From assembly GCF_000719475.1 (NCBI RefSeq), contig NZ_JOGO01000024.1, positions 1-64,000 of the forward strand: 64,000 nucleotides of DNA, read 5' to 3'. A program made the translations under genes and the position numbers. The notes beneath the pieces are model-generated. The model was not told the DNA's origin. It saw only the letters and a list, made by a program, of their open reading frames with translations, and made no database searches. The stretch comes from Streptomyces sp. NRRL F-5630. Its GTDB lineage: Bacteria > Actinomycetota > Actinomycetes > Streptomycetales > Streptomycetaceae. The number at the start of each line of letters is the position of its first letter. The stretch's first letter is position 1. Shown piece by piece: positions 49,565 to 58,356 of this stretch.

Positions 49565-50140
49565 CTATCCGCGCAGCGTGCCTTCCAGGTGGCCTGATGC
49601 CAGGACGTGTCCGGCGAACTGCGGCAGCAGGGCATCGAGGTCCTTCGTCGCGGAGGCATCGGCTTCCGTGTCGAGTGCGTAGAGGTGGAAGTGGTAGTGG
49701 TGCGTGCCGTGGCCGGGCAGCGGCCGGGGACCTTGGTAGCCGCCACGGCCCCGGTGGTCGGGCAGGTAGGTGAATCGCCGGTTGTCCTCGGTGAGTTCGC
49801 CCTCCTCGATACGGGGCGGCCCGGGTGCGAAGAAGGCGGCCATGTGCCGGGTCGGCCTGGAAGTGGGAGTGTCGGTGTCTTCCATCACGAGCAGCATCTG
49901 CCTGGTGCCCGCGGGCGGTTCTTCCCAGGCCAGGGCCGGGGAGATGTTGGGGCCGAGGTCCATTGTCGCGTGTTGCGGCGGGATCGTCGCGCCGTGAGTG
50001 AAGGCGGGCGAGGTGAGGCCGAGCGTGCCCGTTCGGGCGGTGGCCAGTTCGGGTGCGTTGCTGATGCTGTGCGTGGTGCCCGCGCGCTTGCGGCGCAGCA
50101 GCAGGCCGAGCGGGTACAGAAGGATCGCGAGCAGTTTCAT
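49565..50140 (-). CDS. PEBP (YbhB/YbcL, Raf kinase inhibitor-like) protein with membrane anchor
   Basis: 191 residues. A short hydrophobic basic N-terminus (KLLAILLYPLGLLLRRKR) should anchor or export it. The PEBP domain has LGLTSPAFTHGATIP, GPNISPALAWEEPPAGTR, MEDTDTPTSRPTRHM (ligand-site region, usually DPDAP) and HHYHFHLYALD. PEBP proteins bind phospholipids or small anions; bacterial roles are poorly known. The ATG overlaps the stop of the MFS gene (ATGA), so it is coexpressed with the exporter and the divergent MarR probably regulates both. Confidence 0.9.
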   Translation of the reverse strand: MKLLAILLYPLGLLLRRKRAGTTHSISNAPELATARTGTLGLTSPAFTHGATIPPQHATMDLGPNISPALAWEEPPAGTRQMLLVMEDTDTPTSRPTRHMAAFFAPGPPRIEEGELTEDNRRFTYLPDHRGRGGYQGPRPLPGHGTHHYHFHLYALDTEADASATKDLDALLPQFAGHVLASGHLEGTLRG

Positions 50141-51609
50141 CGGGAAGTTCCTTCGTTTGCGGTGCCGGAGTTGCCGGCGGTGCCGGGGCCCTTGTCCTGG
50201 GACACGGTGGTGGGGATGGTGCGGTCGAAGAGGGTGGTCAGCACGGTGAGGGCGCCCAGGGCGAGGACGATCCAGCCCATGTGGTGGAAGCCGGCGTCGG
50301 TGACGTGGTCGCCGAAGCTGAGGGCGATGACGCTGGAGGAGAAGATCGCGCCGATGTAGCCGAAGGTGCGGAACAGTCCGGCGGCGACGCCGACTTCGTC
50401 GGCGGAGGTCTGGACGAACAAGGTGGTCTGGTTGGCGAAGTTGCACAGGCCGTTGGGGAAGCCGAGGACGCCGGTCGTCAGCAGGACCAGTACCAGGGGG
50501 CTCCCCTTGTGTGCCGTGAGCATGAGGAGTCCGCCCCCCACCAGCGCGAGGTTCCCGGTCAGCAGCGGCCGGCGCACCCAGCCGCGCGTGGAGACGAGGC
50601 GCGCGAGGATCATGCTGACGGCGGACATCGGCAGCATGATCAGGCCGACCTGGAAAGAGGAGTAGCCGGCGCTGCCCTCCAGCCACTGGGTGAGGGAGTA
50701 CATCGAGGCGTACACCCCGAGGCCCACCAGCAACTGGCGTGTGTAGGTACGGCGCAGCGCCGGGTTGCGGGCGAGGGAACGGACGTCGATCAGGGGTGAG
50801 ACGGTGCGCCGTTCCCACCAGATGAGCGCGGCGAGCGTGACGAAGGCGAGGGCACCCAGTGGCCAGGCGGGGTGGTCGAGGTCGTTGAGGAACTGGAGCA
50901 GGCACACCACGGACAGGGCGAACAGGGCGATGCCGAGGGGGTCGACGGACGCGAGCGAGCCCTTGAGGCCACGCGCTTCGGCGGGCGGGTCCTTCTCCAC
51001 GTTCTTGGCGGCGAAGACCAGGGCGAGGGCGGCCAGGGGCACATTGACGAGGAACAGGGCACGCCAGCCGAAGGCACCGGCCAGGACACCTCCGAGCGGC
51101 AGACCGAGAACGGCGACGATCTGTGAGGCGATGGAGAAGTTGCCCAGCACGGTACTGGGCACGCCGGTCCTGAGCTGCTCGGCCCGGCGGCGCACCAGCG
51201 CCATGGAGGCGGGGTAGCAGGCGGACGAGCCGATGCCGATCAGTGCGCGGGAGAGCAGCAGGACCCGGAAACCGGGCGCAACGGCGCCCAACACGCCGCC
51301 GGCCAGGAGGATGGTCACGCCGCTGAGGAAGATCTTCCTGGGGCCGAAGATCGTGGCGAGCTTGCCCATCGTGGGCTGCATGACCGCGCTGCACAGGTAC
51401 AGCACGGACACCAGGGACGCGGCCGGGCCAGGACCCAGGTGGAAGTCGGCGGCGATCCCGGCGAGACCGGTGGCGAGCAGGGAACTGTTCACCGGGTTCA
51501 ACGACGTGCCCAGCATCAACGGGAACGTGAACCGCAGGCCGAACCCGTCACCGGAGGATGCCGCCGGTTTGGCGGGCGTACCGGGGCGCGAGGGAGGCGA
51601 GAGAGACAT
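50137..51609 (-). CDS. MFS transporter, DHA2-like
   Basis: 490 residues with about 14 membrane helices. Seen: GTSLNPVNSSLLATGLAGIA in helix 1, QPTMGKLATIFGPRKIFLSG in loop 2-3, RALIGIGSSACYPASMALV, and GLPLGGVLAGAFGWRALFLV. The usual helix-1 Asp of drug/proton DHA2 pumps is replaced by Asn-Pro-Val-Asn (LNPVNSS), so coupling may differ. It is divergent from a MarR gene with a strong operator between them, a common layout for an inducible exporter. Confidence 0.91.
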   Translation of the reverse strand: MSLSPPSRPGTPAKPAASSGDGFGLRFTFPLMLGTSLNPVNSSLLATGLAGIAADFHLGPGPAASLVSVLYLCSAVMQPTMGKLATIFGPRKIFLSGVTILLAGGVLGAVAPGFRVLLLSRALIGIGSSACYPASMALVRRRAEQLRTGVPSTVLGNFSIASQIVAVLGLPLGGVLAGAFGWRALFLVNVPLAALALVFAAKNVEKDPPAEARGLKGSLASVDPLGIALFALSVVCLLQFLNDLDHPAWPLGALAFVTLAALIWWERRTVSPLIDVRSLARNPALRRTYTRQLLVGLGVYASMYSLTQWLEGSAGYSSFQVGLIMLPMSAVSMILARLVSTRGWVRRPLLTGNLALVGGGLLMLTAHKGSPLVLVLLTTGVLGFPNGLCNFANQTTLFVQTSADEVGVAAGLFRTFGYIGAIFSSSVIALSFGDHVTDAGFHHMGWIVLALGALTVLTTLFDRTIPTTVSQDKGPGTAGNSGTANEGTSR

Positions 51610-51675
51610 GGGGCCTCATCGGTCGGGGTGAAAGCGGAAGCAGAGCGCCGCAACGGGGCGTACCGGAGGTGCATC

Positions 51676-51715
51676 TTTCTTAGTACGAAACGCCTTCCTT
51701 CGTTATACTAAGAAA
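51676..51715. promoter_or_regulatory. MarR operator and overlapping promoters
   Basis: TTTCTTAGTA (51676-51685) and TACTAAGAAA (51706-51715) are exact inverted arms, with inner ACGAA/TTCGT arms. The -10-like TATACT (51704-51709) ends 8 bases before the MarR GTG, giving a leaderless transcript, and is covered by the right arm. Binding would block both directions. Confidence 0.8.
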
Positions 51716-51717
51716 CC

Positions 51718-52173
51718 GTGAGCGCGAACGCAAAGCCCGACCATCCGTCCTCCAGGGACGCCCAGGCCCTCGGCAGCGAGCTGAGGGTCGCGGTGGCCCG
51801 GATCTACAGCCGCTTCCGCTCCGAACGCGGCGAAGGCGAGATGGCCGAGGCGGCTGTCATCGTGCTCACCGCACTCTTCAAGCACGGCCCGCAGAGCCTG
51901 ACCGAACTCAGCCGCCGCGCCCGCGTGACACCGAGCTCCATGAGCCAGACCGTCAACCGACTCGTCTCCGGCGGGCACGCGACACGGCAGAAGGACCCGG
52001 AGGACGGGCGCCGCGTCCTCTTCCGCCTCACACCGTCCGGCGCCGAAGTGGCTCGTGGAGCACTGGCAACGCGTCAGGACTGGCTGGACGGGCAGCTGGC
52101 CCAACTGTCCGACGAAGAGCGGCTGACGCTCCTGCGGGCTTCCCGCATCCTGCGCCGACTCGCCGACGCCTGA
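51718..52173 (+). CDS. MarR-family regulator
   Basis: 151 residues. Winged helix at about 40-110: AVIVLTALFKHGPQSLTELSRRARVTPSSMSQTVNRLV, with the wing RQKDPEDGRRVLFRLT typical of MarR, and helical dimerisation ends. It starts with GTG without a ribosome binding site, next to its -10 box. It is divergent from the MFS-PEBP operon and very likely represses it and itself through the inverted repeat between them. The inducer is unknown. Confidence 0.9.
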   Translation: MSANAKPDHPSSRDAQALGSELRVAVARIYSRFRSERGEGEMAEAAVIVLTALFKHGPQSLTELSRRARVTPSSMSQTVNRLVSGGHATRQKDPEDGRRVLFRLTPSGAEVARGALATRQDWLDGQLAQLSDEERLTLLRASRILRRLADA

Positions 52174-52189
52174 GAATCCACGTTCCAGG

Positions 52190-52345
52190 CGCACCGCGAA
52201 ACCGTGCCGGCGCGAACCCTGTCCGGCCGGACTCGCGGACCGTCCGGCCCGAGCCGAGGCACCCGGTTACGGCCCAGGAACACCTGGAACTGCGGGGAGT
52301 CACCGCGCTGTCCGGCCGTGATCATCAGCGGCATCTGCTTCTGGG
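52190..52345 (-). pseudogene. IS5-family transposase fragment
   Basis: The minus strand reads EQAQKQMPLMITAGQRGDSP, then QFQVFLGRNRVPRLGPDGPR and VRPDRVRA, which is the segment LxLxxTAGQRGDSPQF....IRVPRxGPGRPRTRPDRV known from IS5-type transposases of Streptomyces. After RVRA the usual DKAYxSR is destroyed and the frame degrades toward the MarR stop. About 45 residues remain and there is no start or end. With the IS481 remnant it brackets the MarR/MFS/PEBP genes. Confidence 0.7.
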
Positions 52346-52452
52346 CCTGCTCGACCGGTGGATGCGACGTGGACGAGAAGCCCGGCTGGTCAGCGCGTAC
52401 ACCGCCGCCGTGAACACGACCGGCCGGGCGGTGGTGTTCACGGCCGTCGGCC

Positions 52453-53058
52453 TCAGTCGTGGGTGGCTCTGGCCGCGTCGATGAGTGCGCGCAGGCAGGT
52501 CATCACGTCGTGGTGCAGCCCCGGTGTGTCGCGGAACTGGTGGGCGATGCCGATGTACTGGGCGAGTGCGGCTCCGACGGCGGCGGCGAGGACGGCGCTG
52601 AGGGGTTCGTCGACCGCCAGGCCGGTTTCCGCGCTGAGCCGGGTCGAGGCGACCTGGACGACATCGGTCAACTGGCTGCTGCTGAGTGCTTGCAGGCCGG
52701 GGTTGGCCTCGTTCATGGCCTTGGTGAGTGCCATGAGTTCCGCGTCGTTGAACTCCGCTTCCGCCGCGAGCCAGATGTCCACCACGTCGAGGAAGCCGGC
52801 CTCGGGGTGCTGTTCGACGGCGTCGGTGAGCCGGGAGGCGACCTCGTTGGCCACGCTCAGCGCGATGTCGTGCTTGGAGGGGAAGTACTGCTGCACAGTG
52901 CGCGGTGCGACGTCGGCGGCGCGTGCGATGTCGGCGATGGTCGTGCCGTCGTAGCCGTGCTCGGCGAACAGGCGCATGCCGGAGCGGCGGATCGCTTCAC
53001 GGCGCTTCGCCTTGACGCGTTCACGGTGCGACCCCGATGTCGTCCCAGGTGCGGTCAT
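52453..53058 (-). CDS. TetR-family regulator of the MMPL transporter
   Basis: 201 residues. TetR HTH at about 18-65: AIRRSGMRLFAEHGYDGTTIADI, then ADVAPRTVQQYFPSKHDIAL. The C-terminal ligand domain (about 85-195) is helical with a TetR_C-type ALVAxAVGAALAQY-like segment. Divergent from the MMPL gene by 113 bases, the classical layout for a repressor of an RND/MMPL exporter. I see no clean palindrome between them. Confidence 0.9.
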   Translation of the reverse strand: MTAPGTTSGSHRERVKAKRREAIRRSGMRLFAEHGYDGTTIADIARAADVAPRTVQQYFPSKHDIALSVANEVASRLTDAVEQHPEAGFLDVVDIWLAAEAEFNDAELMALTKAMNEANPGLQALSSSQLTDVVQVASTRLSAETGLAVDEPLSAVLAAAVGAALAQYIGIAHQFRDTPGLHHDVMTCLRALIDAARATHD

Positions 53059-53171
53059 ACCGGAACAGTAACATGGGGCGCGAAACTGCGCTCTGACGCA
53101 AAAATGCTATGGTTGGCAGTTATCTCGGGGGTCCGCTCGCTGATCCGACCTGTTCCAAGGAGTTCGTGGCT

Positions 53172-55376
53172 GTGTCCACCTACCTGTACCGACTGTCCCG
53201 GTGGTGCTTCCGGCACCGCTGGGCGACCCTGGCGTCCTGGATCCTGATCGTGACCGTGGCCGTCCTGGGCGCTCAGGCCGCCGGCGGCAGGACCGACGAC
53301 AATTTCTCCATTCCCGGCACCGAGTCCCAGCAGGCCGTGAGCGTGCTGAAGGACAAGCTCCCGGCCGCCTCCGGCGCCTCCACCCAGGTCGTCTTCGCCG
53401 CCCCCGACGGGCAGGACATCACCGAAGCGACCCGTCAGAAGGCGATCACCCAGGCCGTCAGGGACCTGGGCGCGCTGCCCCAGGTGACGCGGGTCAGCAA
53501 CCCGTTCGAGACGAAGCTCGTCTCACCGGACAAGCGGATCGCGCTGGCCACCGTCGCCTACGACACAGCCGCCGGAGACGTCGAGGAGGCCACCGTCGAC
53601 AAGCTGGAGCCGGCCACCGCCGCGGCCGAAGACGCCGACGTGAAGGTGGCCTTCTCCGGTGACGTCTACCCCCACGACGAGGCGGGCGTGAACTCCGAGG
53701 CGGTCGGCATGGTCGTCGCCCTCCTCGTCCTGCTGGTCACCTTCGGCTCGCTCGTCGCGGGCGGTATGCCCCTCGTCACCGCCCTGTTCGGCGTGGTCAT
53801 CTCGATGATGAGCCTCACCATGCTCGCCGCCGTCTTCGACATCGCCTCGGCCGCCACCTCGGTGGCCACCATGCTCGGCCTGTCGTGCGGCATCGACTAC
53901 GCCCTGTTCATCGTCTCCCGCCACCGGGCCAACCTGCAGGCGGGCCACAGTCCGGAAGAGGCCGCGGGCCGAGCCGCGGGCACCGCCGGAAGCTCGGTGC
54001 TGTTCGCGGGCCTGAGCGTCATCATCGCCCTGTGCGGCCTGACCGTCGTCGGTATCCCGTTCCTGAACGTCATGGGCCTGGCCGCCGCCGGCACGGTCGC
54101 CATCGGCCTGCTGATCGCCCTGACCCTGCTGCCCGCCTTCCTCGGCTTCGCCGGTGAGCGGATGGGCCGCTTCTCCCGCCTCCCCGGCCTGCGCCGTGCC
54201 CGCCCGGCGACCGAAACCGCTGTCCACGCGCCCGAGAAGCTGACCGGTACCCGCTGGGCGAACTGGGTCGTACGCCGTCGCGTCCCCGTCCTGGTCGTCG
54301 GCGTTCTGGGCCTGGGGCTGATGGCGGTCCCGGCCGCGAGCATGGACCTCGGGCTGCCCGGCGCGGACGCGCGCCCCACCTCCGACACCTCCCGCCAGGC
54401 GTACGACCTGACGACGGAGCACTTCGGCCCCGGCTACAACGGCACCCTGACCATCGTCGCCGAGAACGTCGGTCAGCCCGCCCAGGCGCAGGCCATCAGC
54501 TCCGCCCTGAAGAAGCTCGACGGCGTCGCGTCGGCCGACCCGGCCGCTGTCGTCAACGGCATCGCGGTGATCAACGTCGTGCCCACCACCGGCCCCAGCG
54601 ACTCCGCCACCTCCGACCTGGTCCACGACATCCGCGACCACCGCACCGAACTGGCCGCGGGAACCGGCGCCCACCTCCTGGTCGGCGGCGCCACCGCCAC
54701 CCACATCGACATCGCGACCAAGCTGGGCGACGCCCTTCCGGTCTTCCTGCTCGTCGTCGTCGGACTCGCCTTCGTCCTGCTGACGTTCGCCTTCCGCACC
54801 ATCCTCGTGCCGCTGAAGTCGATCGTGGGGTTCCTGCTCTCCACCGGCGCCGCCTTCGGCGCCCAGGTCGCCGTCTTCCAGTGGGGCTGGTTCAAGGACG
54901 CGCTCGGCATCACCCCCTCCCAGACCCTGTGCTTCCTGCCGATCATCCTGCTGGCCATCATGTTCGGCCTGTCCAGTGACTACGAGATCTTCGTGGTCTC
55001 CCGCGTCAAGGAGCACTACACCCGGCACGGCGACGCCCGCGCCGCCGCCGTGACCGGTACCGGACTGTCCACCCGCGTGGTCACCGCCGCCGCCCTGATC
55101 ATGGTGTCCATCTTCGTCGCCGTCATGGCCGAGACCGACCCGGTCGTCAAGGCCCTCGGCTTCAGCTTCGCCGTCGGCGTCTTCCTCGACGCCTTCGTCG
55201 TCCGCCTCGCCCTGGTCCCCGCCTTCATGGCGCTCGTGGGCAGCCGGATCTGGCACCACCCCGAGTGGTACGGCCGCCTCGTCCCCGCCCCCGACATCGA
55301 AGGCGAAAAGCTCGAAGAGCGCCTCGGCCACCGCAGCACCCGCCGCCCCGAACAGCCAGTCCCCGCCGACGCCTGA
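53172..55376 (+). CDS. MMPL/RND-family transporter
   Basis: 734 residues from GTG 53172, 9 bases after AAGGAG. Two repeats of a membrane domain with a large extracellular loop each: TM1 (ATLASWILIVTVAVLGAQA), loop (NFSIPGTESQQAVSVLKDKL), a five-helix bundle with GLSCGIDYALFIVSRHR (the Asp-Tyr pair of the proton relay), then the second half from VPVLVVGVLGLGLMAVP to MFGLSSDYEIFVVSRVKEHY with Ser-Ser-Asp-Tyr. Members export lipids, glycolipids or drugs. The nearby TetR gene probably represses it. Complete and unbroken. Confidence 0.92.
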   Translation: MSTYLYRLSRWCFRHRWATLASWILIVTVAVLGAQAAGGRTDDNFSIPGTESQQAVSVLKDKLPAASGASTQVVFAAPDGQDITEATRQKAITQAVRDLGALPQVTRVSNPFETKLVSPDKRIALATVAYDTAAGDVEEATVDKLEPATAAAEDADVKVAFSGDVYPHDEAGVNSEAVGMVVALLVLLVTFGSLVAGGMPLVTALFGVVISMMSLTMLAAVFDIASAATSVATMLGLSCGIDYALFIVSRHRANLQAGHSPEEAAGRAAGTAGSSVLFAGLSVIIALCGLTVVGIPFLNVMGLAAAGTVAIGLLIALTLLPAFLGFAGERMGRFSRLPGLRRARPATETAVHAPEKLTGTRWANWVVRRRVPVLVVGVLGLGLMAVPAASMDLGLPGADARPTSDTSRQAYDLTTEHFGPGYNGTLTIVAENVGQPAQAQAISSALKKLDGVASADPAAVVNGIAVINVVPTTGPSDSATSDLVHDIRDHRTELAAGTGAHLLVGGATATHIDIATKLGDALPVFLLVVVGLAFVLLTFAFRTILVPLKSIVGFLLSTGAAFGAQVAVFQWGWFKDALGITPSQTLCFLPIILLAIMFGLSSDYEIFVVSRVKEHYTRHGDARAAAVTGTGLSTRVVTAAALIMVSIFVAVMAETDPVVKALGFSFAVGVFLDAFVVRLALVPAFMALVGSRIWHHPEWYGRLVPAPDIEGEKLEERLGHRSTRRPEQPVPADA

Positions 55377-55715
55377 CCCCACGCCGACCCCAGGGGGTGC
55401 CCGTCGAGGCCATGCGCTCGGTGGGCACCCCCCGTTCGGCCTGGCTCCTCGTCCTCGGCGTCCTCCGTGACAACGCCCGGCCCGTCCGGGCCGACCGCGT
55501 TGCTCGGCGCGGGGCGCCATCAGCAGCACGACCCGGGTGCTCACCGGCCCGGCGGGAACGGCGAGTTCGCGCGTCTTCACCGTCCCGACGCGTGACGAGC
55601 ACGCTCCGAGCCACCGCTCGGCATGCGGCAACGATCAGTCAGGGCGGCAGGGTTCGTCCCACCGCTTCACCGGCGCGAGCGCGCCGGCGGCGGCCGGGGA
55701 GCGAGGCGGCGAAGC
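55377..55715. other. Gene-free stretch, possible decayed sequence
   Basis: 340 bases between the MMPL stop and the LacI stop. On the minus strand a segment reading VGTVKTRELAVPAGPVSTRV and VLLMAPR has protein-like character and could be the end of a lost gene, but no full frame exists and I do not assign it. Confidence 0.35.
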
Positions 55716-56807
55716 TCACGCCGGTGGGGGAGCGGTGCTGGCCCGGACGATGAACTGCACGGGCGGCAGGGGGACCGGCTGGAAGTCCTTGCCCCCGGTC
55801 AGTGCGACCAGCGTGCGCGCGGCGGCGTGGCCCCACGCCAGGACGTCCTGCCGGGCCGTGGTCAGCGGGGGTGAGATGCAGTCGGCCAGCGGGATGTCGT
55901 CGAAGCCGACGACCGACAGGTCCTCCGGGACCCGCAGGCCGCGGCTGGTCGCGGCGGCGATCCCGGCGATGGCCATGAGGTCATTGGCGTAGACGATCGC
56001 CGTCGGGCGTTCGTCCTGGTCCAGCAGCCGGTGGGTGGCCTGGGCGCCGGAAGCCCCGGTGAAGTCGGCCTTGGCTGGGGGAAGTTCGGGCAGGCCCGCC
56101 TCCGCGAGCGCCTCGCTCCACGCGATGCGCCTGCTCTCGGTGTGGACGTAGCCCTCGGCGCCGCAGACATGGCCGATGCGCCGGTGCCCGAGCGAGCGCA
56201 GGTGCCTGACCGCCTGGCGGATGCCGCTGCCGTCGTCGACGCCGATGGACGGGATGGCGGTGCCCTCCTGCGGCGGACCGACGATGAGCGCCGGAATGTC
56301 CAGCGCCGTCACGAGCGCGGGGCGCGGGTCGCCGACCCGCAGGTCGGTCAGGAAGACGCCGTCGACCCGGCCGTCCCCGGCCAGCCGTTCGTAGGCCCGC
56401 TGTTCGGAGTCCACGTCCGGGACGACCTGGAGCACGAGCGCGTAACCGAGCGGGGCGAGCCCGGTCTCGATGCCTGCCACGAACTGCGGGAAGAACGGGT
56501 CGGTGCTCAGCAGTTCGGGCGGCCTGCGTATCACCAGCCCCAGGGTCTGCCACCGCTTGGTGGACAGGGCGCGGGCGCCGGCGTTGGGCTGCCAGCCCAG
56601 GTCGTCCATGGCGGCGCGCACCCGGCGGCGCGCCTGCGGGCTCACCCCGGGGCGGTCGTTGACGACGAAGGAGACGGTCGCCTTGGAGACCTGGGCCAGC
56701 GCGGCCACGTCACCGATCGTGGGGCGGCGGGGCCGGGGCGGCCGGGGCGGGGCTTCGTCGGTGCCCTCCGCCGCCGGTCCGCCGGACGGGTCCTTCGGTC
56801 GCGTCAT
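55716..56807 (-). CDS. LacI-family regulator of the glycan ABC/GH130/PL8 genes
   Basis: 363 residues from ATG 56807. After a Pro-rich leader of about 28 residues the LacI HTH reads TIGDVAALAQVSKATVSFVVNDRPGVSP with the hinge RARRRVRAAMDDLGWQPN. The periplasmic-binding-like domain follows (LGLVIRRPPELLSTDPFFPQ, AIVYANDLMAIAGIAAA, VVGFDDIPLADCISPPLTT). Divergent from the transporter operon. The AAACCGGTTT palindrome between them fits LacI operators, which are symmetric with a central CG. It probably releases DNA when an imported oligosaccharide or its product binds. Confidence 0.92.
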   Translation of the reverse strand: MTRPKDPSGGPAAEGTDEAPPRPPRPRRPTIGDVAALAQVSKATVSFVVNDRPGVSPQARRRVRAAMDDLGWQPNAGARALSTKRWQTLGLVIRRPPELLSTDPFFPQFVAGIETGLAPLGYALVLQVVPDVDSEQRAYERLAGDGRVDGVFLTDLRVGDPRPALVTALDIPALIVGPPQEGTAIPSIGVDDGSGIRQAVRHLRSLGHRRIGHVCGAEGYVHTESRRIAWSEALAEAGLPELPPAKADFTGASGAQATHRLLDQDERPTAIVYANDLMAIAGIAAATSRGLRVPEDLSVVGFDDIPLADCISPPLTTARQDVLAWGHAAARTLVALTGGKDFQPVPLPPVQFIVRASTAPPPA

Positions 56808-56905
56808 ACCGCCTCGCCTCCGCCTTGACGGCGACTCCCCACGCGGACCCGCCGGAGGGACGAGTTTATGTCCGCCTGGTGCCGGAAATGATTCGGTCCC
56901 TTCTC

Positions 56906-56934
56906 TTGACCGCCCCATACTAAACCGGTTTGAT
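56906..56934 (+). promoter_or_regulatory. Promoter with LacI operator AAACCGGTTT
   Basis: TTGACC (56906-56911), a 17-base gap and TTTGAT (56929-56934) form a plausible promoter toward the ABC operon. The perfect palindrome AAACCGGTTT (56922-56931) covers its spacer and -10. The same core flanked by CTA and GA recurs at 63654-63663 before the PL8 gene. Confidence 0.75.
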
Positions 56935-57043
56935 GAGGCCGTCACCCCCCGCGACGATCTTGACGGCGGGGCTGGTCCGCAGCGCCGACGCAGAGGGTCC
57001 GCTCCGGGCCCTCGACCATCCGCAGGGAAGGGAGTTGGGCGCT

Positions 57044-58345
57044 ATGAGGCGTCATTTTCCGCGCGTTACGGTGCTGGCGACCGCCGCGGTGGTCGCGCTG
57101 CCGCTGTCGGCCTGCGGCTCGGGCGGCGACAGCGGCGGGAAGCCGACGTCGGGACCGATCGAGATGTGGTACTCGACGAACCAGCAGGAACAGGCGTGGG
57201 CCAAGGCCGCCGTGGCCGCCTGGAACGCGCGGCACCCCGACGAGAAGGTGACGGCCAGGGCCGTGCCGTCGGGCAAGTCCACCGAGGACGTCCTCACGGC
57301 CGCGATCACCGCGGGCAACACCCCGTGCCTCGTCTACAACACCGCCCCGGCCGCCGTCCCCGCCTTCCAGAAGCAGGGGGGCCTGGTCAACCTCTCCAAG
57401 ACCTTCGACGACGCCGAGTCCTTCATCGAGAAGCGCTCCGGCGCGGTCGCGGACGGCTTCCGGTCACCGGACGGCTCGCTCTACCAGGTGCCCTGGAAGA
57501 CGAACCCCTTCATGCTCTATTACAACAAGGACGTCTTCGCGAAGGCCGGTCTCGATCCGGAGAAGCCGCGGCTGAACACGTACGAGGACGTGCTCGCGGC
57601 AGCCGAGGCGATCAAGAAGAGCAAGGCCGCGAAGTTCGCCCTCTACCCCCCGGCGACCAGCGACTCCACCAACGCGCTGTTCGACTTCTACCCCCTCTAC
57701 CTCGCCAACTCCGGCGGCACGCAACTGGTGAAGGACGGCAAGGCCACCTTCACCTCGCGGGCCGGGCGGCAGACCCTCGCCTTCTGGCAGCGGATGTACG
57801 CCCGCGGCTACTCCTCGCCGGAGGCGTACAGCGGCGACATGTGGGCGGGCCCCTTCGCCGACGGAGTGGCCGCGATGGGCATCGCCGGGCCCTGGGGCAA
57901 GGGGCAGTTCGACGGCAAGGTGAAGTACGGCGTGGTGCCCCTTCCCACCGCCGCCGGAACGGCCGGCGGCACGACGCCGACCTTCGCGGACTCCAAGAAC
58001 GTGGGGCTCTTCAGCTCCTGCGCCCACAAGCAGACCGCCTGGGACTTCACCAAGTTCTCCATGAGCGAGGAGAGGGACAGGGCGCTCCTCGAAAAGACCG
58101 GCCAGTTCCCCACCCGGAGCGACGCGGCCGCCGTAGGGGCCTCCTTCCTCAAGGACAACACCTTCTACCAGCCCTTCGCCGACGCCGTGCCCCACGCCGT
58201 GGACGTACCGAACATCGCGGGCTCGGCCCAGGTGTGGAAGACCTTCCGCGCCGGGTGGGAGAAGACGGTGCTGACCGGCAAGGGCGATGTGGAGGCGGCC
58301 TTCGGCAAGGTCGCGCGGGAGATCGACGACCAGGCCGCGGGCTGA
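57044..58345 (+). CDS. ABC sugar transporter solute-binding lipoprotein
   Basis: 433 residues from ATG 57044 (AAGGGAG upstream). The signal peptide ends in LSAC (lipidated Cys24). Family 1 solute-binding fold: IEMWYSTNQQEQAWAKAAVAAWN, LVYNTAPAAVPAFQKQGGLVNLS, YQVPWKTNPFMLYYNKDVFAKAG, FADGVAAMGIAGPWGKGQFDGKV and a C-terminal domain with SMSEERDRALLEKTGQFPTR. It captures oligosaccharides outside the membrane for the two permeases encoded next. The ligand is presumably the product of the PL8 lyase. Confidence 0.93.
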   Translation: MRRHFPRVTVLATAAVVALPLSACGSGGDSGGKPTSGPIEMWYSTNQQEQAWAKAAVAAWNARHPDEKVTARAVPSGKSTEDVLTAAITAGNTPCLVYNTAPAAVPAFQKQGGLVNLSKTFDDAESFIEKRSGAVADGFRSPDGSLYQVPWKTNPFMLYYNKDVFAKAGLDPEKPRLNTYEDVLAAAEAIKKSKAAKFALYPPATSDSTNALFDFYPLYLANSGGTQLVKDGKATFTSRAGRQTLAFWQRMYARGYSSPEAYSGDMWAGPFADGVAAMGIAGPWGKGQFDGKVKYGVVPLPTAAGTAGGTTPTFADSKNVGLFSSCAHKQTAWDFTKFSMSEERDRALLEKTGQFPTRSDAAAVGASFLKDNTFYQPFADAVPHAVDVPNIAGSAQVWKTFRAGWEKTVLTGKGDVEAAFGKVAREIDDQAAG

Positions 58346-58356
58346 CGGAGCACACG

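Noticed and set aside
53059..53171. TetR operator between the TetR and MMPL genes
   Set aside because: Expected from the layout, but no palindrome of useful length could be found by eye.
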